A program made the position numbers and the translations under genes. Positions 1 through 7,136 of a stretch of 11,495 nt of DNA are shown here, piece by piece (within the stretch, counting starts at the first letter, position 1; the number at the start of each line of letters is the position of its first letter). The notes beneath the pieces are model-generated. The model had not been told where the DNA came from, ran no database searches, and was given only the letters and a program-made list of their open reading frames with translations. The DNA is from Methanosarcinales archaeon (lineage in GTDB: Archaea > Halobacteriota > Methanosarcinia > Methanosarcinales > Methanosarcinaceae), in contig JAAXQB010000325.1 of assembly GCA_012329085.1 (NCBI GenBank), positions 1 through 11,495 on the forward strand. Direction: 5' to 3'.

Positions 1-533
1 ATATATTTCAATAGCAATGTAGCCTAATTAGTGAATTGAATAATTAGGGACTAAGGATTTAGATATACAATGAAGGCGTAGGACACTAGTTTTTTAAAAA
101 AATAATTGATTTTTTAATTATCTTTGAAAGTCAAGTCTAACAATTAAAATATCGTGTACAAATCAATTAATATTTATCACATTTGGGGCACTATTTATAA
201 AATTGTAATTAATAATTATCCAATTGGGATAAAATATAACTTAAATGTATAATGTAAATTAGTTATTAGACAGCCTCTATACTTTATAAAATTATACACT
301 CAGAGAAATTTTTAATAGCTTATTCTCGAAGAAAATAAGCGCAATCACTCATTCTTCCAGAATGAGTTTAAGAAAATCTTTGATAGCTCATTCGGAAAGC
401 TCATTCGGGACGAATGAGCGTATGAGAAAATCTTTAATTTTCGAACGAATGAGCGTTATTCAATAACTCATTTGGAACAAACGAGCGTTTGCTCATTCAG
501 AATAAATAATCGTTATCTCGCAATTAAGTTATC
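1..533. repeat. Intergenic hairpin cluster downstream of aroD
   Basis: No gene is supported here; reading frames are short and AT-biased. From about 270 the segment is packed with inverted repeats. 318-340 has arms GCTTATT/AATAAGC plus inner pairs. 347-367 is a perfect 9-bp stem, ACTCATTCT/AGAATGAGT with loop TCC. 399-419 is a perfect 9-bp stem, GCTCATTCG/CGAATGAGC with loop GGA, preceded at 386-394 by an unpaired copy of its left arm. 426-442 is an AT stem, GAAAAT/ATTTTC. 467-485 is CTCATTTG/CAAACGAG with one mismatch. A degenerate copy of the AT-rich palindromic core lies at about 273-300. Bases 1-270 hold nothing I can recognise. The cluster may contribute to the 3' end of the leftward shikimate transcript, but no clear terminator stands out. 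Confidence 0.7.
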
Positions 534-1235
534 TTATCCAATCGTAGAATGCAGTGCCCTCAATTCTTTAATATTGTATTGCCCCGGTGCAACTGCATTG
601 TCAGGAGTGCCATAAGTTAAAACAGAACCATATAACGAAGCTATGATTCGTGAATGCTTGCCAATCTCACCCATCGAAATAGTACAAACGCTCCCCACTT
701 CTTTCATATCAAGTGTCACTGCAAGCAAATTTAACACATCCTTAATCGAATTAGGCATTACAGCAAGTTTTGCAATATCTGCCCCCTCTTTAAAAGATTT
801 ATTTAAAATCGCTTTCATAATTTCAATATCAGGCGTATTTAAAAAATCATGTGAAGATATAATTACACTCAATCCATTTTCTTTTGCACATTTAATAACT
901 TCATTTCGTAAAACTTTATCAGTAGATAATTCAATATCTACTGCATCAGCAAATGGAATAAGTTCAATAAGAAATTTAACTCTCTCTTTTTCTGAACCTT
1001 CAAAATTTCCACCTTCCTCATGCGAACGATTAGTCACAATACATGGCAAACCAGTATTTACTTTAATCTCTTGTATCAATTTTTTTGATTTTAATATAGA
1101 TTCGCAAATTTTATCAAATCTAATTTCAAGAACATCTGCAAAATTTCTTGAGAATAATGCTTGCTTTAAAGGATTTTTTGAAATTACAGAAACAATACCT
1201 GGCGAATTTACTTTAAAACTTCCAAGTGTAGTCAT
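534..1235 (-). CDS. aroD: 3-dehydroquinate dehydratase, type I
   Basis: Type I dehydroquinase removes water from 3-dehydroquinate to give 3-dehydroshikimate, through a lysine Schiff base, in the cytoplasm. The 233-residue product has the family's normal archaeal length and fingerprints: EIRFD at 37-41, the catalytic-histidine segment VIISSHDF (His129), the Schiff-base lysine in ADIAKLAVMP (Lys156), the substrate-binding stretch SMGEIGKHSR at 187-196 and PGQ at 217-219. It is the third gene of the leftward operon. Its ATG shares one base with the TAA of the synthase gene upstream (TAATG), and no good ribosome binding site precedes it, so translation is probably coupled. Shikimate dehydrogenase (aroE), often next in related archaea, is not in the 533 bases that follow. 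The function call is firm. Confidence 0.96.
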   Translation of the reverse strand: MTTLGSFKVNSPGIVSVISKNPLKQALFSRNFADVLEIRFDKICESILKSKKLIQEIKVNTGLPCIVTNRSHEEGGNFEGSEKERVKFLIELIPFADAVDIELSTDKVLRNEVIKCAKENGLSVIISSHDFLNTPDIEIMKAILNKSFKEGADIAKLAVMPNSIKDVLNLLAVTLDMKEVGSVCTISMGEIGKHSRIIASLYGSVLTYGTPDNAVAPGQYNIKELRALHSTIG

Positions 1236-2383
1236 TATTTTTCAATTATTGTTTCTTCTATATTCATACCAAAGTGGCGAGCCCCATCTTCAATTCTAAC
1301 TAACACTTCATCTCCATTTTTAAGTTCAGTCACAGGTATAAGTTCCCCATCACTACCAACAAGTTTTATTGTTTCTGCATTTTGAAGTATAGCACTTACA
1401 ACAATATCATCTACTTTCGCTTCAACAAGCATCATAGGTCGTCTTTCAATTTTTGACCTTCCCACAATCCCATCTCTTTGATTTCCTTGTAGATTTACAA
1501 TTGTCACGGCATCGCCTGCTTTAAGTTCCGAAAGGTATCTTGTTTTATCTCCAATTAATATATATGCATGCACAGCACCAGCATTTACTCTAAATGGTCT
1601 AGATGCAACATATGGACTTTCTTCTGATTCTGAATTTACAAGAAACATTCCTGTTGATTTTGAACCTATGAGCATACCTTCGCCTTTTTCCATTATATTA
1701 CATGTATCTATGCAAACTCTATCGCCCATGCCAACTTGTCTGACTTCTATAATAGATGCAGAAACAAGATCTAAATCTGAATTTGGATGTTTATTAATCA
1801 TGGTTGCTGTACTTTTAATCTGGCTTAAATCATCCGTATCCAAAAGAACACCTTCTGAACCATGTTCCATAGTTTCAAGTGCAAGTTTTGCTTCATCTGA
1901 TGAGCCAACACCTGTGATTATATTTATATTTTCATTCATAAGATTTGCAATTAAATTTTCAAGAGGAATTATTTTCCAATCAGTTCCAATCACAATAAGG
2001 TAATCACACACTTTGCCAAGCTCAGCTGCAAATTCTTCATATTTTTTATTCCTAATTATTACAAATCCTGCGACTTTCACACCTTTTTTTGATAATGCAT
2101 CTGCTGTAATTAAATCCATAGAACCTGTGAAATCGGATGGCAATGGTTTTGTTCCATCTCCTTCTCCGTTTTTTCCAATTACTAAAATATCCGCATCAGG
2201 TATATCATGGAAATCGGATACAAATGCCGCAATTTTTATTTTTCCAAGCTTTCGTACATTTTCAATATCAGATTTGTCTATAAGTACATAATCAGCACCA
2301 GATTCAAGCCCCATCGTGATTTTATTTTTTTTATCTTCGATACTTCCTATATCGGCTTTTACCCATACTGTTTTATTTTTCAT
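1235..2383 (-). CDS. aroB': 3-dehydroquinate synthase II (archaeal AroB')
   Basis: This archaeal-type enzyme converts 2-amino-3,7-dideoxy-D-threo-hept-6-ulosonate (ADH) to 3-dehydroquinate by NAD-dependent oxidative deamination and cyclisation. It replaces classical AroB, to which it is unrelated. The 382-residue protein begins KTVWVKAD, has [13 protein letters not shown] at 134-146 and a long conserved block at about 219-274 ([10 protein letters not shown], then SKSTGMF and NAGAVHAY), and ends with GARHFG near 367-372 followed by the IEETIIEK tail typical of the family. The start codon lies inside the end of the ADH synthase gene, an 11-base overlap. A good ribosome binding site, GGAAGTG, sits 7 bases before the ATG, within the upstream coding sequence. 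Its position between ADH synthase and AroD matches the reaction order. Confidence 0.95.
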   Translation of the reverse strand: MKNKTVWVKADIGSIEDKKNKITMGLESGADYVLIDKSDIENVRKLGKIKIAAFVSDFHDIPDADILVIGKNGEGDGTKPLPSDFTGSMDLITADALSKKGVKVAGFVIIRNKKYEEFAAELGKVCDYLIVIGTDWKIIPLENLIANLMNENINIITGVGSSDEAKLALETMEHGSEGVLLDTDDLSQIKSTATMINKHPNSDLDLVSASIIEVRQVGMGDRVCIDTCNIMEKGEGMLIGSKSTGMFLVNSESEESPYVASRPFRVNAGAVHAYILIGDKTRYLSELKAGDAVTIVNLQGNQRDGIVGRSKIERRPMMLVEAKVDDIVVSAILQNAETIKLVGSDGELIPVTELKNGDEVLVRIEDGARHFGMNIEETIIEK

Positions 2384-3179
2384 CTACTAGCACTTCCAAT
2401 GCAGATTCTATGCTTTGTTTTTCATGAACAATTTTTGTTATTGCTTTTGTCATTTTTGTTGGACTTTTATGTTGAAATACATTTCTACCAATTGCAACAC
2501 CTCTTGCACCTGCATTCATTGCATTACTTATCATTTCAAGAAATTCTCTGTCAGTGTTTGTTTTTGGTCCACCTGCAACTATAATGGGAATTGGACATCC
2601 ATCTACAACTTCCTTAAATGAGTCTATACATCCTGTATATACAGTTTTAATTATATCACTTCCAAGTTCTGCACCAATTCTTACAACATGTGCAACAAGG
2701 TCTTTATCATATGGATTTTTGATATTTTTACCTCTTGGATACATCATAGAAAGCAAGGGAATTCCATAATGGTCACAGTCCCTTGCAACATTCCCAAGTA
2801 TTTGAAGTTGTGCAGATTCTGTTTCAGAACCTATGTTGACATGAAGAGATATTGCATCTGCACCTAATTGGATGGCTTCTTTAACAGTGCATGCTTGCAC
2901 TTTATCATTTGGATCCGGACCGAGTGCCGTAGATACACTTGCATGTATGATTAATCCAATATCAAGACCATATCCTCTATATCCATGTTCAACCATCCCC
3001 TTATGCATAAGAACTGCATCTGCTTTGCCTTCTGCTACTTTATTAATGGACTCTGCAATATTGCTTAATCCTTTTATAGGCCCATCTGAGATTCCATGAT
3101 CCATTGGAATTATTACCATGCTTCTACTTTTTTTATGTATTATTCGTTCAATTCTAATTTGTTTTCCTATTTTTGACAT
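2373..3179 (-). CDS. aroA': 2-amino-3,7-dideoxy-D-threo-hept-6-ulosonate (ADH) synthase
   Basis: ADH synthase is a class I aldolase-like TIM barrel. It condenses L-aspartate semialdehyde with a 6-deoxy-5-ketofructose 1-phosphate-derived unit, the first step of the archaeal DAHP-independent shikimate route. The 268-residue product has Asp27 in IPMDHGISDGP, Tyr147 in MMYPRG and the likely Schiff-base Lys178 in SDIIKTVYTG. Shifted by 6, these match the catalytic Asp33, Tyr153 and Lys184 I recall for the Methanocaldococcus jannaschii enzyme. A phosphate-binding end, VAGGPKTNTD and GVAIGRNVFQH (201-237), is also present. It could be misannotated as a fructose-bisphosphate aldolase, but the AroB' neighbour argues for ADH synthase. 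A weak ribosome binding site (AAGGGA) precedes the ATG. First gene of the operon. Confidence 0.94.
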   Translation of the reverse strand: MSKIGKQIRIERIIHKKSRSMVIIPMDHGISDGPIKGLSNIAESINKVAEGKADAVLMHKGMVEHGYRGYGLDIGLIIHASVSTALGPDPNDKVQACTVKEAIQLGADAISLHVNIGSETESAQLQILGNVARDCDHYGIPLLSMMYPRGKNIKNPYDKDLVAHVVRIGAELGSDIIKTVYTGCIDSFKEVVDGCPIPIIVAGGPKTNTDREFLEMISNAMNAGARGVAIGRNVFQHKSPTKMTKAITKIVHEKQSIESALEVLVDEK

Positions 3180-3603
3180 AATTGTCCCTTGTTATTTAAA
3201 TTTTTAATTTATTTTTAATTATATATAATTTATAAAGTTATATACTTAACACTTATTCTCTTTGAAAATGTGCTCTCGAAGAAAATGAGCGTTTGCACAT
3301 ATCGAAATGAATAATCGTTATATTGTTCTTTTTCTTTTACAGACCTTGCAAATTGTGCAGATTGTTAAAATCCAATCAACATTTAATTTTTTTCATTCAT
3401 AGAGATAATAGGCATTATCTTGTTTAATATTAACAATTTTTCAATTGTATACTAAACACTAATTCTCTTTGAGAATGAGTTAGAGAAAATTTCAATTTCT
3501 CGTATTTTTACTATTTATAATATAATTTCAAAGTCAAAAATTATATTACAAAAATCCCACCATTCTAAATATTAAATCATACCAATCTACCCTGGTTAAT
3601 TGA
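3180..3603. repeat. Intergenic repeats between the shikimate operon and hicAB
   Basis: No gene is seen. From left to right: the operon promoter (see 3219-3228); a palindromic core copy at about 3219-3252; broken hairpin remnants at about 3252-3292 with the arms GCTCTC and GAAAATGAGC; a 16-base motif GCAAATTGTGCAGATT at 3348-3363 that recurs nearly unchanged at 6461-6476; a partial core GTATACTAAACACT at 3447-3460; a 10-bp stem with one mismatch at 3458-3480 (loop TTT); and a GAGAAA/TTTCTC stem following at about 3483-3501. On the minus strand just after hicB there are T-runs (about 3539-3560) that could end that transcript. Confidence 0.6.
3219..3228 (-). promoter_or_regulatory. Putative TATA box of the shikimate operon
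   Basis: TTATATATAA (reads almost the same on both strands) lies about 40 bases upstream of the ADH synthase ATG. A start site about 27 bases downstream would give a short leader of roughly 17 bases that includes the AAGGGA motif. The box sits at the edge of a reverse-oriented copy of the repeat core also found before lonB and the CBS gene (core about 3219-3252). No transcript data support it. Confidence 0.5.
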
Positions 3604-3813
3604 TTATACAAACATCAAGCGTCCTTTTGGCTCAGGAATTGGGAGTCCTAATTCTCTATTAATATCAAGCCATTCTTGTATTACTGCTTCCACATTAGAT
3701 AGAGCTTTTTGATATGTTTCTCCATCTGCCATACAACCAGCCAATTCAGGAACTTCAGCGATGAATATGTTACCCTCTCCACTCCAATAAATAATCACTT
3801 CATATCGTGTCAT
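3604..3813 (-). CDS. hicB: HicB-family antitoxin
   Basis: This is a partial RNase H-fold HicB antitoxin, which neutralises the HicA mRNA interferase by direct binding. The 69-residue product carries the family signature almost throughout: RYEVIIYWS at the start, IAEVPELAGCMADG at 18-31, then a helix (YQKALSNVEAVIQEWL) and the PIPEPKGRL end at 58-66. I chose the ATG at 3813, which follows AAGGTC at suitable spacing. A TTG at 3825 would add four residues (MKVK). The gene overlaps hicA by 14 bases with this start. No DNA-binding helix-turn-helix or ribbon-helix-helix domain is attached, so self-repression through HicB itself is not evident. The call is firm; the exact start is less so. Confidence 0.9.
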   Translation of the reverse strand: MTRYEVIIYWSGEGNIFIAEVPELAGCMADGETYQKALSNVEAVIQEWLDINRELGLPIPEPKGRLMFV

Positions 3814-4063
3814 TTTGACCTTCAAGTTTGTATTTTAAAATCACATTGCGAACCTGTTTGACTTGATACGGTTTAACCTTCGAGCCTTTAGACTGTAAAT
3901 TTAAAATTTCTTTGATGTCATTTTTAGTGAAAATATGATGGCTACATCGAATCCGTTCTTTAAAACCTAACCTATTTAGTAATTGACACATCCTATCAAA
4001 AGAAATGTTTGCATCGGATGTGCCACATAAAATTTGTACCAGAAGTTTACCATATGAGCTCAT
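3800..4063 (-). CDS. hicA: HicA-family toxin (mRNA interferase)
   Basis: HicA toxins are small double-stranded-RNA-binding-fold proteins that cleave mRNA when free of HicB. The 87-residue product has the expected N-terminal helix region, then LLNRLGFKERIR and the catalytic-histidine segment SHHIF (Ser41, His42, His43), a strand with ILNLQSKGSKVKPYQVKQVRNVI and a basic C-terminus. Most relatives have Gly before SHH; here it is Cys40. The histidines are intact, so nothing shows the toxin to be dead. It precedes and overlaps hicB, the usual toxin-first order. No ribosome binding site is visible before the ATG, only an A/T-rich run, which fits a weakly translated or short-leader message. A TATA-like AATTATAAATA lies about 55-65 bases upstream on the minus strand. 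Confidence 0.88.
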   Translation of the reverse strand: MSSYGKLLVQILCGTSDANISFDRMCQLLNRLGFKERIRCSHHIFTKNDIKEILNLQSKGSKVKPYQVKQVRNVILKYKLEGQNDTI

Positions 4064-4589
4064 GTATTATATTTTTTTTTCTTAATCGTGATAATGTGTG
4101 ACATACTAACATACTTATTTATAATTGCATGATATTTAAAATTATCTATCTTTTTGACAAATACATAATGAATTGAATGATTTTATTATTGTAAAAAATT
4201 ATTGTTTTTTTTATCAGGTTTAATATATTAAACATTTATGCCACAAGCATTGATTATAATTCAATGAAAATGCCCCATATTGGAATTTTTAACTTTTTAT
4301 GCTATTTTATATTTTAGATGTCATAATAAAATATGTTTAACGATTTTAATTTTTTGATTACCCATTTGACTATATGGAAATTACATTTTTAAGTATTTTG
4401 CCACAAAACACAATCTAAATATTTTTCTAAAATTAGAATTGGACAATTTTTTTGAATACGCTCCCTATAAAATATGTTTTTAATTTTAGTTCCAATCAAC
4501 TATAAAAATAATGCCAATTATGCAATTAGAAAAACATCTTTAAGCTGTAACAATAATTAGGCAAAAAACAAACACAAAATATCAATAGT
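4064..4589. other. AT-rich gap without a recognisable gene
   Basis: About 525 bases between hicA and the end of the UbiB-like gene. I see no supported reading frame, no hairpin module of the kind found elsewhere in the window and no clear remnant of a gene. On the minus strand just after the UbiB-like stop codon, TTGTGTTTGTTTTTTGCC (about 4561-4578) is a plausible archaeal U-tract terminator. The absence of the repeat families here contrasts with every other long gap in the window. Confidence 0.55.
4115..4127 (-). promoter_or_regulatory. Possible TATA box of hicAB
   Basis: On the minus strand AATTATAAATA lies about 55-65 bases before the hicA ATG and would place a transcript start roughly 30 bases before the gene. 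The surrounding sequence is so AT-rich that similar matches are expected by chance, so the call is weak. Confidence 0.3.
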
Positions 4590-6284
4590 TCACATTTTAC
4601 CATGCGTTAAAATTGATATTAAAAGCCAAATTCCCATTATACCAGCACCAATAAATCCAATTATTCCTATGAGTGGAATATCTAAAAAATGTGGCGGAAT
4701 ATTTGAAAGAACAATCAATGAAGAGCCTATGATAAGTGATGATAACACAATAGCAAAGCTTATTCGATTGCTCACTCTTTCAAGAGTGTCCATCGCGGTA
4801 TTAAGTCCAATATGTTCAAATTTAATTTTTGTTTTTCCTTTTGAAATATCATTCAATACATTCTGAATGTTTCTTGGAATTTCTTTTAAATTGTTAATGA
4901 CTTTATTATAATTTTTCAATTCATTTTTAATTATATATGAGGGAGATATTCTTTTTTTATAAATGGAAGTTATAATGAGTGCCGATTGTTCTGTAATATT
5001 AAAATTTGGATCAAGCATTTTTCCTATTTGCTCAATTGTAATCATTGCTTTTGACATCATAAACATGTCTCTTGAAAGTTGAAGACCATGCGTTTCTCCA
5101 ATGTATATGCATTGATTTAATACGCGAATTGTATCAATTTCTTTTAATGGTTTGTGTGCATATTCTTCAATTAAATCTAATATATCCAGTTCCAATTCTT
5201 GACGATTTGGTTCTTTTTGATATTGCATAAGTTTCAAAATTGCATTTGTTGCTTTAATTTCATCCCGATTGGCAATTGCAAAGACGTAATCTATTATATA
5301 ATCTCTTGTTATTTTATCCAATCGACCCATCATCCCAAAATCCAGATAACATATTGTATTTTTTGGAAGAATTAATAAATTACCAGGATGGGGATCTGCA
5401 TGAAAAAAACCATTAATAAATATCTGCTTAAAAATTGAATTAGCACCTCTCTTTGCAATCAATTTTTTGTCATATCCTTTTAATTCAAGTTCATCTATTT
5501 CAGATATTTTTATCCCAGATACGAATTCCATTGTTAAAATATACCGTGTAGTCCTATCTGAATATATTTTTGGGACATATATATAAGGATCGTTTACAAA
5601 TTGTCTTGCAAATCGTTTAGCGAAAACCGCTTCATTGATATAATTTAGCTCTTTTCTTATTGTAGTTGAAAATTCTTTTACTATATTTACAGGATTGCAA
5701 ATTTTATATATTTCACCTTTTTTTTCAAGTATGGTCGCCATATGAAGTAAAATTTCAAGATCAATTTCAACAATATCTTCAATATCAGGTCTTTGCACTT
5801 TAACTGCTACTTTTTCTTTATTATACAATACTGCTTTATGTACTTGCCCTATTGATGCAGACGCAATCGGTACTTCGTAAAAACTTAAAAAAATTTCATT
5901 TAAAGGAGCATTAAGTTCAGATTCAATTATATCTTTTACAGTATCAAATGAAAATGGTGTTACACTATCCTGCAATTTTTCAAACTCAATAACATATTCC
6001 ATTGGAATTAAATCCGGTCGAGTTGAGAGAACTTGCCCCATTTTGATAAATGTTGGTCCAAGTTCTTCAAAAGCCATTCTAATTCTAACAGACAATGCGT
6101 ATTTATCAGACAAAACTTCTTGTTTTTTAATATATTCAGGAAGTTTAATTTTAAAATAATGCCCATATGCCACATAATCAAGAAGGTCTTCAAATCCATA
6201 TTTAAATAATACAGAAAGAATTTGATAATATCTTTCAATATGACGATATGTGTTTGAAATTATATTTATTTTATGAGTGGACAT
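4590..6284 (-). CDS. UbiB/ABC1/AarF-family atypical protein kinase, membrane-anchored
   Basis: This family of protein-kinase-like ATPases supports quinone or isoprenoid lipid metabolism in bacteria and mitochondria; the role in archaea is not settled. The 564-residue protein has the family-defining KxGQ motif (Lys81-Gln84 in FIKMGQVLSTRPDLIP), the alanine-containing loop ASASIGQVHKA (141-151) in place of a glycine-rich loop, the ATP-binding lysine in VAVKVQRP (Lys162), KELNY (211-215), MEFVSG (252-257), the catalytic segment HADPHPGN (Asp297, Asn302) and DFG (315-317). Two hydrophobic helices end the protein (about 509-527 and 533-556), as in UbiB/COQ8 relatives. All key residues are present, so it is probably active as an ATPase. 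No quinone-synthesis gene is adjacent. No ribosome binding site precedes the ATG. Confidence 0.93.
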   Translation of the reverse strand: MSTHKINIISNTYRHIERYYQILSVLFKYGFEDLLDYVAYGHYFKIKLPEYIKKQEVLSDKYALSVRIRMAFEELGPTFIKMGQVLSTRPDLIPMEYVIEFEKLQDSVTPFSFDTVKDIIESELNAPLNEIFLSFYEVPIASASIGQVHKAVLYNKEKVAVKVQRPDIEDIVEIDLEILLHMATILEKKGEIYKICNPVNIVKEFSTTIRKELNYINEAVFAKRFARQFVNDPYIYVPKIYSDRTTRYILTMEFVSGIKISEIDELELKGYDKKLIAKRGANSIFKQIFINGFFHADPHPGNLLILPKNTICYLDFGMMGRLDKITRDYIIDYVFAIANRDEIKATNAILKLMQYQKEPNRQELELDILDLIEEYAHKPLKEIDTIRVLNQCIYIGETHGLQLSRDMFMMSKAMITIEQIGKMLDPNFNITEQSALIITSIYKKRISPSYIIKNELKNYNKVINNLKEIPRNIQNVLNDISKGKTKIKFEHIGLNTAMDTLERVSNRISFAIVLSSLIIGSSLIVLSNIPPHFLDIPLIGIIGFIGAGIMGIWLLISILTHGKM

Positions 6285-6495
6285 TATTTTAAAAATTTGT
6301 TTTTAATAGCTCATTTGGAACAAATGAGCGTTTGCTCGTTCGGAACAAATGAGCGATAAAGAAAATATTTGATTTTCGTTTTCAAACGAATGAGCGTTAT
6401 CTCATTTTTTTATCTATATATGCATTATAATTTAGCGTTCATTATTTAAATCTTATATCCGCAAATTACGCAGATTTTTTATTCATTTTTTTACT

Positions 6496-6573
6496 GCATA
6501 TAATTTATAAAGCTTGTTCTCAGAGAGAACGAGCGTTTATTATATACTTATCATTCATTCTTTCAGAATGAAT
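6496..6573 (-). repeat. Composite repeat: palindromic core interrupted by a hairpin module
   Basis: The AT-rich core is present as GCATATAATTTATAA (6496-6510) and ATTATATACT (6539-6548). Between them lies a hairpin module, 6511-6538, with a 10-bp stem (GCTTGTTCTC/GAGAACGAGC, one G-T pair, loop AGA) and the usual AGC...GCGTTT ends. The adjoining stem at 6553-6573 corresponds to the hairpin that sits next to the core in other copies. Compared with the uninterrupted core at 6748-6771, this looks like an insertion. Confidence 0.6.
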
Positions 6574-6747
6574 TGGATAAATTTCCTTTTTTATCGCTAT
6601 AAATATTAAAAATGATTTAAAGTATAATAGGATTGTAAAATTATAAATATAAATCTATGCATATTAAAATATAAGTACAAATAAAATTATTTACATTATA
6701 AAAGACTTCTATTTATTTATAGTATTAGCCTTATTAATTTTTAGACT

Positions 6748-6797
6748 GTATATAATCTATAAATTATATACTAAACACCCATTCTTTTAGAATGGGT
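6748..6797 (-). repeat. Palindromic core plus flanking hairpin, uninterrupted copy
   Basis: The core has perfect 9-bp arms GTATATAAT (6748-6756) and ATTATATAC (6763-6771) around CTATAA. It is followed by TAAAC and a perfect 9-bp stem ACCCATTCT/AGAATGGGT with loop TTT (6777-6797). Read on the minus strand this is hairpin, then GTTTAGTATATAAT, the same order as the plus-strand copy before lonB. Confidence 0.65.
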
Positions 6798-7079
6798 TGG
6801 ATAAATTTCCAATAGCTCATTTGGAACAAATGAGCGTTATCTCGTTAAATTTAGCTCAATAGACTATATTGCAAAAAAAATTAAATGCTTTTAAAAATTT
6901 TTATTGCACGATGTAGAGTTATATTTACCACACATATTATTAACAATGAACTACTTAAAAGTAGTATTCTTAAAAAATATTATAAATAGAGATGATGTTT
7001 ATTCTCTTTAAGAATGAGTTATTAAATTTTTATTTAATTCATTCAAAATGAGTGAATATTAAACATCTAATGTTACAAA

Positions 7080-7089
7080 TTATATATAA
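7080..7089 (+). promoter_or_regulatory. Putative TATA box of the CBS/HPF gene, within a repeat core
   Basis: TTATATATAA ends a core copy (about 7054-7089) and lies 47-57 bases before the chosen start codon. It is followed by CGCCCATTCT and a small inverted repeat, CATTCT (7094-7099)/AGAATG (7107-7112), then TGCTAATAAAAAAA. The arrangement is repeated before lonB and, in altered form, before the third membrane gene. A start site about 27 bases downstream would fall at the right arm of the inverted repeat, so that repeat may act as a DNA site rather than an RNA hairpin. Confidence 0.5.
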
Positions 7090-7126
7090 CGCCCATTCTA
7101 TTTAAAAGAATGTGCTAATAAAAAAA

Positions 7127-7131
7127 GGTGA
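7127..7131 (+). promoter_or_regulatory. Ribosome binding site that decides a TTG start
   Basis: AAAAGGTGA is a strong match to the archaeal anti-Shine-Dalgarno target and lies 5 bases before TTG at 7137. The alternative in-frame GTG at 7128 is part of the site itself and would have only an A-run upstream, so TTG is preferred and three residues are removed from the longest reading frame. Confidence 0.7.
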
Positions 7132-7136
7132 ATAAA

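Larger units (their letters stand above)
6285..7079. repeat. Repeat-rich intergenic region between the UbiB-like and CBS genes
   Basis: There is no gene in these roughly 800 bases. Contents in order: a perfect 9-bp hairpin at 6309-6329 (GCTCATTTG/CAAATGAGC, loop GAA); an adjacent imperfect copy at 6334-6354; the motif GCAAATTACGCAGATT at 6461-6476; a composite element at 6496-6573 made of a core split by a hairpin module plus a perfect 9-bp stem ATTCATTCT/AGAATGAAT at 6553-6573; a palindromic core at 6748-6771 with 9-bp arms GTATATAAT/ATTATATAC; a perfect 9-bp stem ACCCATTCT/AGAATGGGT at 6777-6797; a hairpin at 6815-6835 identical in arms to 6309-6329; and a stem ATTCATTC/GAGTGAAT (one G-T pair) near 7038-7058. 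Bases 6580-6740 and 6850-6990 show nothing definite. Confidence 0.7.

Noticed and set aside
318..485. CRISPR array
   Set aside because: Repeats are palindromic, variable in sequence and irregularly spaced, with no unique spacers of constant length and no cas genes.
643..1299. Plus-strand 218-codon frame across the aroD gene
   Set aside because: It is antisense to a firmly identified enzyme, has no family resemblance, and arises from codon bias in the real gene.
4064..4589. Decayed insertion sequence
   Set aside because: I found no terminal inverted repeats, transposase remnants or similarity to other parts of the window.
6918..7010. Small frame starting near ATG 6946 before the CBS gene
   Set aside because: Fewer than 20 codons, no ribosome binding site, and it ends within a repeat stem.
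7128..7130. GTG start of the CBS/HPF protein
   Set aside because: This GTG is part of the GGTGA ribosome binding site for TTG at 7137, which has ideal spacing.
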